A DNA stretch of 5,075 nucleotides. Source: Clostridia bacterium (GTDB taxonomy: Bacteria; Bacillota; Clostridia; Oscillospirales; Acutalibacteraceae). The notes under the pieces are model-generated. The model did not search any database and was not told the DNA's origin. It saw nothing but the letters and a program-made list of their open reading frames with translations. Every line of letters begins with the position of its first letter. Position 1 is the stretch's first letter. The stretch is taken from contig CAAFIS010000285.1 in assembly GCA_900763035.1 (NCBI GenBank), positions 1 to 5,075 of the forward strand, read 5' to 3'. The position numbers were made by a program, and so were the translations under genes. Below are positions 1-4,545 of the stretch, one piece after another.

Positions 1-79
1 GATGATCCCGGCCGTTGTGCATATTCTCGGTATCCCTGCCGAAGGACACACCTTCGACAAGGCAACAGCAGTATTTTAG
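1..79 (+). CDS. C-terminal end of an unrecognised protein (5' part outside window)
   Basis: An open frame (codons beginning at base 2) runs in from the left edge and stops at TAG 77-79. It gives a 25-residue tail that reads MIPAVVHILGIP at the start and ends in FDKATAVF. The mix of a hydrophobic AVVHILGI stretch and a polar end looks protein-like, and the codons are mostly GC-ending like the other genes. I do not recognise the family. The gene converges on the cysteine desulfurase, whose stop lies 65 bases further right. The frame is too short to prove it is coding, and a promoter-like sequence on the opposite strand (73-101) is a competing reading. Confidence 0.45.
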   Translation, partial: MIPAVVHILGIPAEGHTFDKATAVF

Positions 80-89
80 CAGAAACGCG

Positions 90-113
90 CGGAAAAATCA
101 AGGGGTTTTTTCG
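90..113 (+). terminator. Weak hairpin with T-run after the left-edge gene
   Basis: Bases 90-97 (CGGAAAAA) can pair with 106-113 (TTTTTTCG) in 8 pairs, including one G-T, around an 8-base loop. The stem is mostly A-T and the six Ts are part of the stem rather than after it, so this is at best a weak terminator. It lies 10 bases after the stop of the left-edge gene, where a terminator would be expected between convergent genes. Confidence 0.25.
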
Positions 114-121
114 ATCTTTGC

Positions 122-153
122 AAAAAAACTTGCCAAAGCCCGCTCAACCGGGC
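122..153 (-). terminator. Candidate intrinsic terminator of the S11-rsmA-desulfurase operon
   Basis: On the minus strand a 5-bp GC stem (GCCCG / CGGGC, bases 153-149 and 142-138) with a 6-base loop spans the stop codon of the cysteine desulfurase. TTT follows at once, and a run of seven Ts follows after GGCAAG (bases 128-122). The long T-run is offset from the stem, so the match to the classic form is imperfect. Position at the end of the last operon gene is the main support. Confidence 0.4.
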
Positions 154-1304
154 GCGTGCGCCCGCAGATAAGCGACCACGCGGGGGATGACCGCCAGCAG
201 ACGGTCGATGTCCGCGTCGGTGTTCTCCGGCCCCAGCGATAACCGCAGCGCGCCGCGCGCGGCATCCTCCGGCAGCCCGATGGCGGTCAGCACATGGCTT
301 GGGGTCAGCGCGCCGGCCGTGCAGGCGGAGCCGGCCGAGGCGGCGATCCCCTCATTGTCCAGCAGCAGCAATAGATTTTCGCTGTCGATCCCGGCAAACG
401 ACAGGTTCGCGATGCCGGGCGCCAGCGCGGCGCGCGCGCCGTTGAGGGTGCAGCCGGGCGTCTGCTGCAGCCCGTCGATCAGCCGGTCGCGCAGCGCGCG
501 GACGCGCGCCGTTTCCTCCGGCATGGCGGATACGCGCGCCTGCAGCGCCGCCGCCATCCCGGCGGCGGCCGGGGCGTTCTCCGTCCCGGCACGGCGGCCG
601 CGCTCCTGCGCGCCGCCGGGGATCACGCTGTGCAGGCGGATGCCGCGGCGCGCATACAGCACGCCGATGCCCTTCGGGCCGCCGAACTTGTGCGCCGATA
701 CCGACAGCAGATCGACGCCGCTCTGCCGCACGTCGACGGGGATATGTCCAACGGCCTGCACCGCGTCGGTGTGCACGGGCACGCCGTGCGCGCGGCACGC
801 CGCCGCGATCTGTTCGATCGGCTGGATCGTGCCGATCTCGTTGTTGACCGTCATCACGGAAACGAAGGCCGTGTCCGCCGTCAGCCGCGCCTCGATATCC
901 GCCGGGCGCAGCACGCCGTCGCGCGGGACGGGCAGCAGCTCTGCGGCAAAGCCCTGCTCCCGCAGGCGATCGAGCGTGTGCAGCACCGCATGATGCTCAA
1001 AGGCGGCGGCCAAGATCCGCCGCCGCCCCTGCGCGGCGGCCAGCGCCGCCAAGCTGTGCAGCGCCTGCACGTCGCTTTCGCTGCCGCCGGAGGTGAACGT
1101 GATCTCGCCGGGGTGGGCGTTCAGGCAGCGCGCGATCTGCTCGCGCGCCTCCTCCAGCACGGCCTTGGCCGACTGCCCGGACGAATGGATGCTCGACGGG
1201 TTGCCCCACGCCGTGTCGGCGGCCAAAAGATACGCGCGCCGCGCGGCGGCGCACATCGGCGTCGTCGCCGCATGATCGGCATAAACGGGAGCGTGCTCCG
1301 GCAT
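144..1304 (-). CDS. Cysteine desulfurase, class I (NifS/IscS family)
   Basis: PLP-dependent enzyme that takes sulfur from L-cysteine, giving alanine and an enzyme-bound persulfide for Fe-S cluster or thio-tRNA synthesis in the cytoplasm. The 386-residue length is normal for the family. Visible motifs, in order: DHAATTP near residues 10-16, HTDAVQ at 178-183 (Asp180 and Gln183 contact PLP), SAHKFGGPKG with the PLP lysine at K206, RAGTEN at 238-243, and the active-site loop SAGSACTAG with the sulfur-accepting C328. H104 sits in EHHAV. The CxxG-less, long-loop form indicates class I rather than SufS. The ATG follows an AAAGGAGGG site (1320-1312) lying inside the last codons of rsmA, with 3 bases between the genes, so it is almost certainly co-translated in the operon. 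No scaffold gene (IscU/NifU) or mnmA is adjacent. The exact cellular partner, and so the symbol (nifS or iscS), cannot be decided here. Confidence 0.95.
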   Translation of the reverse strand: MPEHAPVYADHAATTPMCAAARRAYLLAADTAWGNPSSIHSSGQSAKAVLEEAREQIARCLNAHPGEITFTSGGSESDVQALHSLAALAAAQGRRRILAAAFEHHAVLHTLDRLREQGFAAELLPVPRDGVLRPADIEARLTADTAFVSVMTVNNEIGTIQPIEQIAAACRAHGVPVHTDAVQAVGHIPVDVRQSGVDLLSVSAHKFGGPKGIGVLYARRGIRLHSVIPGGAQERGRRAGTENAPAAAGMAAALQARVSAMPEETARVRALRDRLIDGLQQTPGCTLNGARAALAPGIANLSFAGIDSENLLLLLDNEGIAASAGSACTAGALTPSHVLTAIGLPEDAARGALRLSLGPENTDADIDRLLAVIPRVVAYLRAHAPG

Positions 1305-1307
1305 GGT

Positions 1308-2174
1308 TCAACCCTCCTTTACGGGCAGCGCGTCGGCCAGCCGCGCGAAGGAGGCCAGCGTCAGCTCCTCGGCGCGCGCCGTTTGGCGGATGTCCGCCGC
1401 AGCCAGCGCCGCCGCGATCTCGTCCTTACCGTAGCCCGCCGAGCAAAGTGCATTTTGCAGCGTTTTGCGCCGCTGGCCGAACCCGGCGCGGATCAGCGAA
1501 AACAGCACCCGTTCGTCGCGCACGTCAACGGGCGGCTGCTGCCGCACGTGCAGGCGGATCACGGCGCTGTCCACGTTCGGCGCGGGCAGAAAGCTCCCGC
1601 GCGAAACGGAAAACAGCACCTCGGCCTCGGCATAGTAGTTCACCGCCAGCGTCACCGCACCGGCGGCACGCGTGCCGGGCGCGGCGCACAGCCGCTCGGC
1701 GGCCTCCCTCTGCACCATCACGGTGATGTTCGTCACCGGCAGACGGCTCTCCAGCAGGCGCATCACGATCGGCGAGGTGATGTAGTACGGCAGATTGGCG
1801 CACACCGATACCGGCATGGCGCAAAACCGCTCGCGGATCAGCGCGGCCAGATCCAGCTTCAGGCAGTCGCCCTGCACGACCGTGACGTTGTCCTGCCCGG
1901 CCAGCGTTTCGCGCAGCACGGGCGGCAGCCGGTCGTCGAGCTCGATGGCGACGACGCGACCGGCGCGGCGTGCCAGCTCCCGCGTCAGCACGCCGATGCC
2001 GGGGCCGATCTCCAGCACGCCGGTGTCCGGCGCTGCACCGCAGGCCTCCGCCATGCGCGGACAGACGGAGGGGTTGATCAAAAAGTTCTGCCCCAGCTTT
2101 TTGGCAAAGGAGAACCCGTGCCGCGAGAGCAGATCGCGGATATAGGCGACGTCGGTCAGCCGCTGCTCGGCCAT
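1308..2174 (-). CDS. rsmA: 16S rRNA (adenine1518-N6/adenine1519-N6)-dimethyltransferase RsmA (KsgA)
   Basis: Dimethylates two adjacent adenines in the 3'-terminal hairpin of 16S rRNA using S-adenosylmethionine, a late step of 30S subunit maturation. The 288-residue protein has the whole family signature: KKLGQNFL at 25-32, the SAM-binding LEIGPGIGVLT at 54-64, an acidic residue in AIELD near 78 (ribose contact), QGD at 101-103, the catalytic NLPY at 127-130, FLPAPNVDS at 195-203, and FGQRRKTLQN at 232-241. The ATG at 2174 is chosen because AAAGGAG (2187-2181) lies 6 bases upstream. The frame stays open further upstream, including an ATG at 2201 overlapping the S11 stop as TGATG, but the encoded residues there match no family sequence. 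It is the middle gene of the operon, 26 bases after the S11 gene. Loss of this enzyme is classically linked to kasugamycin resistance. Nothing unusual is visible. Confidence 0.97.
   Translation of the reverse strand: MAEQRLTDVAYIRDLLSRHGFSFAKKLGQNFLINPSVCPRMAEACGAAPDTGVLEIGPGIGVLTRELARRAGRVVAIELDDRLPPVLRETLAGQDNVTVVQGDCLKLDLAALIRERFCAMPVSVCANLPYYITSPIVMRLLESRLPVTNITVMVQREAAERLCAAPGTRAAGAVTLAVNYYAEAEVLFSVSRGSFLPAPNVDSAVIRLHVRQQPPVDVRDERVLFSLIRAGFGQRRKTLQNALCSAGYGKDEIAAALAAADIRQTARAEELTLASFARLADALPVKEG
1312..1320 (-). promoter_or_regulatory. Ribosome binding site of the cysteine desulfurase, inside rsmA
   Basis: AAAGGAGGG on the minus strand, 7 bases before the ATG at 1304. It is made of the last codons of rsmA (encoding Val-Lys-Glu-Gly), so ribosomes finishing rsmA stop on top of the next start site. 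This supports translational coupling. Confidence 0.8.
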
Positions 2175-2180
2175 GGTCGG

Positions 2181-2187
2181 CTCCTTT
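2181..2187 (-). promoter_or_regulatory. Ribosome binding site that fixes the rsmA start
   Basis: AAAGGAG on the minus strand, 6 bases before the ATG at 2174. It favours this start over the in-frame ATG at 2201, which overlaps the upstream stop codon. Confidence 0.75.
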
Positions 2188-2200
2188 CCGGTCGGGCGCA

Positions 2201-3640
2201 TCAGCGCTGACGGCCGACCTTCGTCAGCCGGTCGCGGCGGCGGCGCCGATTGTAGACGATGTTGAGGACGATATAACCGACGATCAGCAGGATCAGCACG
2301 CCGATCCCCACCCAAAACCAGATCGAGGTGAAAAAGCCCTGCACGCCGCTCCAGGCATACAGCAGCCAGTTGCGCTCGATCTCGTCGGCGGCGACCAGAT
2401 CCACCTCGCCCAGCTTTTGGTCGACGTTGACGATCAGCTCCACCTTGCCGAGCACGCGCCCCTTCTCCACCGGTGCGTCGATCTCGCGCTCGTACAGCGT
2501 GACCTTGCGGATCACCTGATCGGCGGCCAGCTTGTTCTCCACCACGGTGGAGAATTCGGTCGCCGGGATCAGATTGACGCGGTCGGTGCTCCACGACAGG
2601 CGCACGCCCACGGTCGCCAGGATCTCGCTTTTGGCCAAAACGGTCGCGAAGCGGAAGCTGTTGAACGCCCAGCGCATCAGCGTGCGCGTGTCGCGGTAAT
2701 GCACGCCGCCCTGCCCCGCGGCGTTCTCCTCCGGGCAGCTCATCACCACCGTCAGGTATTCATAGCCGCTGTCCCGCGCCACGGAAGCGCAGGTGCGCCC
2801 CTCGCGGTCGGACAGTCCCGTGCGCCCGAACACCAGCGGGGAGTAATAATACGTGCTGGAGCTTTGCAGCATACTGTTCGAGGCCACCAGCGTGCGCTCC
2901 TCGCCGCCCGCCTTGGGCACGATCTTGTGCTGCCGGACGGAAACGATATCCTCGAAGGGGGAGTAGTGCAGCATCGCATAGCGGATGATCCGGTACACGT
3001 CCCGCGGAGTCGTGTATTGGCTCAGCGAATCCAGCCCCGTCACGTTCGCAAAATGCGTGCAGTCGCAGCCGATCCGGTCGGCGAAGGCGTTCATCCCGCG
3101 CACGAACTCATTGACACCGCCGTCGATCGCGAAGGCCAGCGTCGTCACCGCATCGCTGGCGCTGTGAAAGAACGACGCGATCAGCAGATCGCGCAGCGTC
3201 CATGTTTCGCCGAAGGCCATGTTCGCGGTCGGCACGCCTGTCCCCGCGACGAAGGTGTCGAACATCTCTTTGGTGTAGCTGCCGGTGGCGGTGTCCAGAT
3301 CCATGCCCGTTTCCTCCACGCGGGACAGCGCGTAGGCCACCACCGCGAAACGGATCATCGACCCCGGCGCGTGCACGCCGTCTGCGTCGCGGCCGAACAG
3401 CACCGCATCCTGCTCGGCCGAGGAGCCGAGACTGACCAGGATCGCGCTTTCGGCGCCGATCGTCACGCCGTCCGGCAGGGCATAGCCCGTATCGGCGTTT
3501 TCGGCCCCCTCGGCGTATGCGGGCAGCGCGGCGCACAGCAGCATCAGCAGCGCCGACGCGGCGGCCGCGGCACGGCGCATCCCCCGCCGCGCGTGACCAA
3601 AGCGCGAAAAAATTCGCGCCGAAAAATGTGTTTTCGGCAT
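2201..3640 (-). CDS. Peptidase S11 / D-alanyl-D-alanine carboxypeptidase family protein, probably inactive, membrane-anchored
   Basis: Family members trim the terminal D-Ala from peptidoglycan stem peptides outside the cell membrane. From the ATG at 3640 the product is 479 residues. It has a basic N-terminus, a hydrophobic signal peptide ending AYA (cleavage likely after residue 43), an S11 domain at about 55-325, a C-terminal PBP5-type beta domain at about 330-420 (APVEKGRVLGKVEL, GEVDLVA), a membrane helix at about 436-464, then an Arg-rich cytoplasmic tail. Family landmarks are clear, such as THFANVTGLDS and YTTPRDVYRIIRYAML. All three penicillin-binding motifs are altered: SMIR at 94-97 for SxxK, SAS at 160-162 for SxN, RTG at 273-275 for KTG. 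Ser94 remains but the general-base Lys is Arg, so catalysis is doubtful and a wall-binding or scaffold role is more likely (inference). Start is uncertain: an in-frame GTG at 3652 and an ATG at 3580 (leaving a compact signal peptide beginning MRRAAAAAS) are alternatives. A weak GGTGGG site upstream favours 3640. First gene of the operon. Confidence 0.88.
   Translation of the reverse strand: MPKTHFSARIFSRFGHARRGMRRAAAAASALLMLLCAALPAYAEGAENADTGYALPDGVTIGAESAILVSLGSSAEQDAVLFGRDADGVHAPGSMIRFAVVAYALSRVEETGMDLDTATGSYTKEMFDTFVAGTGVPTANMAFGETWTLRDLLIASFFHSASDAVTTLAFAIDGGVNEFVRGMNAFADRIGCDCTHFANVTGLDSLSQYTTPRDVYRIIRYAMLHYSPFEDIVSVRQHKIVPKAGGEERTLVASNSMLQSSSTYYYSPLVFGRTGLSDREGRTCASVARDSGYEYLTVVMSCPEENAAGQGGVHYRDTRTLMRWAFNSFRFATVLAKSEILATVGVRLSWSTDRVNLIPATEFSTVVENKLAADQVIRKVTLYEREIDAPVEKGRVLGKVELIVNVDQKLGEVDLVAADEIERNWLLYAWSGVQGFFTSIWFWVGIGVLILLIVGYIVLNIVYNRRRRRDRLTKVGRQR
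3602..3637 (-). repeat. Two abutting perfect hairpins at the 5' end of the S11 gene
   Basis: In the minus-strand transcript, CCGAAAA pairs with TTTTCGG (3637-3631 with 3625-3619, loop 5). Directly after it, GCGCGAA pairs with TTCGCGC (3619-3613 with 3608-3602, loop TTTT), followed by TTT. Both 7-bp stems are perfect and share base 3619. They fall just inside the coding region if translation starts at 3640, or in the untranslated leader if it starts at 3580. The local sequence is richer in A/T than the rest of the gene. Confidence 0.6.
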
Positions 3641-3669
3641 AGACGATCCCACCCGATCTGTAGTATAAT
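3640..3669 (+). promoter_or_regulatory. Candidate promoter of the metallophosphoesterase-LOG genes
   Basis: A perfect -10 box TATAAT at 3664-3669, with TAGACG (4 of 6 to TTGACA) at 3640-3645 and an 18-base spacer. Transcription would start near 3676, giving a leader of about 130 bases before the ATG at 3807. The -35 box overlaps the presumed S11 start codon. Predicted from sequence only. Confidence 0.5.
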
Positions 3670-3676
3670 GGACTTA

Positions 3677-3694
3677 TTCGGCCGATCGGCCGAA
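3677..3694. promoter_or_regulatory. Perfect 18-bp palindrome, candidate shared operator
   Basis: TTCGGCCGATCGGCCGAA equals its own reverse complement and consists of two copies of the palindrome TCGGCCGA plus flanking T and A. It lies at the predicted start of the plus transcript and about +11 to +28 of the minus transcript. That position suits a dimeric repressor controlling both directions. As RNA it could fold into a 7-bp hairpin with a GAUC loop on either strand. No regulator gene is visible in the window. Confidence 0.55.
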
Positions 3695-3711
3695 AAAGTC
3701 ACCGTCAGTTC

Positions 3712-3740
3712 AGTATACCACAAGATCCGCCCGATGCAAA
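3712..3740 (-). promoter_or_regulatory. Candidate promoter of the S11-rsmA-desulfurase operon
   Basis: On the minus strand, TTTGCA (3740-3735, 4 of 6 to TTGACA), a 17-base spacer, and TATACT (3717-3712, 5 of 6 to TATAAT), with the extended -10 dinucleotide TG one base upstream. Transcription would start near 3705, about 65 bases before the ATG at 3640. It is the best promoter match in the divergent region for this direction. Confidence 0.6.
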
Positions 3741-3793
3741 GGGCTTTGCGGCAAAAATCCGAAAAAAGATCGCGTGCTCTGCGGCGCGCGGGG

Positions 3794-3798
3794 AGGAG
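3794..3798 (+). promoter_or_regulatory. Ribosome binding site that fixes the metallophosphoesterase start
   Basis: AGGAG within GGGAGGAGAG, 8 bases before the ATG at 3807. It selects this start over an in-frame GTG at 3774. The family also typically begins right at the DxH motif, as it does from 3807. Confidence 0.75.
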
Positions 3799-3806
3799 AG
3801 AAGGCC

Positions 3807-4505
3807 ATGATCTATGTCACCGGGGATATGCACGGCGATGCTGCCCGGCTGGAGGCGCCGGCGGTGCGCCGCCTGAAAAAGGGGGACACCCTGCTGGTGT
3901 GCGGCGATTTCGGCTTCATCTGGGACGGCAGCGCGGCCGAGCAAAAGCGCCTTGCACGCATCGGTAAGCAAAAATACACGGTCGCATTCCTCGACGGCCG
4001 GCACGAGAATTTCGATCTCTTGGCGCAGTACCCGGTCACGGAATGGAACGGCGGGCGCGCACAGGTGATCAACGACCGCTTGGTGCATCTGCTGCGCGGC
4101 GAGATCTATCAGATCGAGGGCAAGACCTTCTTTACCTTCGGCGGCGGCGAGAGCGAGGACCGCGAGTTCCGCGTCCCCGGCAAAAGCTGGTGGGCGGAGG
4201 AGATGCCCTCGCCCGAGGAGATGCTCCACGCCCGCGAGGTGCTTGCGGCGCACGGCAACAGTGTCGACTACGTGCTCACGCACGTGCCCAGCCGCAAGGT
4301 CAGCCTGCGCCTTGCCCCGCACAGCGGGGCGGACGGCGTCAGCCTGTTCCTCGGCGGACTGGAGGATACGGTGCGGTGCAAAAAGTGGTTTTTCGGCTCG
4401 CTGCACCTCGATCGGGCGATCACCACGCAGCGCGTCAGCGTGTTCGAGCACGTGCTGCCGGTCGACCCGCCGGAAAAAAAGTCCGGCGCCCGCCACGCGA
4501 AATAA
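3807..4505 (+). CDS. Metallophosphoesterase (calcineurin-like) with altered metal-binding motifs
   Basis: Predicted 232-residue cytoplasmic protein of the calcineurin-like phosphoesterase superfamily, which hydrolyses phosphate mono- or diesters with two bound metal ions. Motifs in order: GDMHGD (D7, H9), CGDFGF (D34), DGRHEN (residues 63-68) where GNHE is usual, LTHV (H159), and FFGSLH (196-200) where GHxH is usual. Landmarks FFTFGGGES at 108-116 and SWWAEEMPS at 127-135 resemble short bacterial members of unknown substrate. There is no signal peptide or membrane segment. By analogy with Mre11-type enzymes, D7, H9, D34 and H200 would bind metal 1. Arg65 and Ser198 replace two ligands of metal 2, while the catalytic His (H66) stays. 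Activity may be mononuclear, altered or absent. The gene is divergent from the S11 operon and is followed 36 bases later by the LOG gene, probably as one transcript. The substrate is unknown. Confidence 0.85.
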   Translation: MIYVTGDMHGDAARLEAPAVRRLKKGDTLLVCGDFGFIWDGSAAEQKRLARIGKQKYTVAFLDGRHENFDLLAQYPVTEWNGGRAQVINDRLVHLLRGEIYQIEGKTFFTFGGGESEDREFRVPGKSWWAEEMPSPEEMLHAREVLAAHGNSVDYVLTHVPSRKVSLRLAPHSGADGVSLFLGGLEDTVRCKKWFFGSLHLDRAITTQRVSVFEHVLPVDPPEKKSGARHAK

Positions 4506-4518
4506 GCAGGAGGCCGTG

Positions 4519-4545
4519 ATGACGGCAAGGAGGATATCCGCGTGA
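4519..4545 (+). CDS. Possible 8-codon leader ORF coupled to the LOG gene
   Basis: ATG at 4519 lies 5 bases after a full AGGAGG (4508-4513) and opens a frame reading MTARRISA, ending TGA at 4543-4545. Its stop overlaps the GTG start of the LOG gene (bases 4542-4545, GTGA), and its tandem AGG-AGG Arg codons are the ribosome binding site of that gene. It could serve translational coupling, or simply be a chance frame beside a duplicated ribosome site. No peptide function can be assigned. Confidence 0.3.
   Translation: MTARRISA
4527..4533 (+). promoter_or_regulatory. Ribosome binding site that fixes the GTG start of the LOG gene
   Basis: AAGGAGG, 8 bases before the GTG at 4542. No ATG in that frame lies between metallophosphoesterase stop and this GTG. 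The protein read from here begins with the beta strand (NITVYLGAS) typical of the family. Confidence 0.8.

Noticed and set aside
547..569. Perfect 9-bp inverted repeat GCCGCCGCC / GGCGGCGGC inside the desulfurase gene
   Set aside because: It arises from GCN alanine codons on both sides of a Gly-Met in an Ala-rich helix. It has no T-run and no position suggesting regulation.
630..2210. Long plus-strand open frame opposite rsmA and the desulfurase
   Set aside because: It is a mirror frame in GC-rich DNA: composition is dominated by Arg, His, Gln and Ala, no motif is recognisable, and the opposite strand carries two clear family matches with ribosome sites.
2175..2594. N-terminal extension of RsmA by up to about 140 codons
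   Set aside because: The extension overlaps the S11 coding sequence out of frame, is Arg/Gly-rich without family similarity, and a good ribosome site marks the ATG at 2174.
3514..3580. Lipoprotein signal (cysteine in the S11 signal peptide hydrophobic core)
   Set aside because: The residues before the Cys are MLL, which do not fit a lipobox, and a normal AYA signal peptidase I site follows.
2417..3967. Long plus-strand open frame opposite the S11 gene and running into the metallophosphoesterase
   Set aside because: Low-complexity His/Arg/Gln-rich product that crosses the divergent promoter region and overlaps two supported genes. Best explained as a shadow frame.
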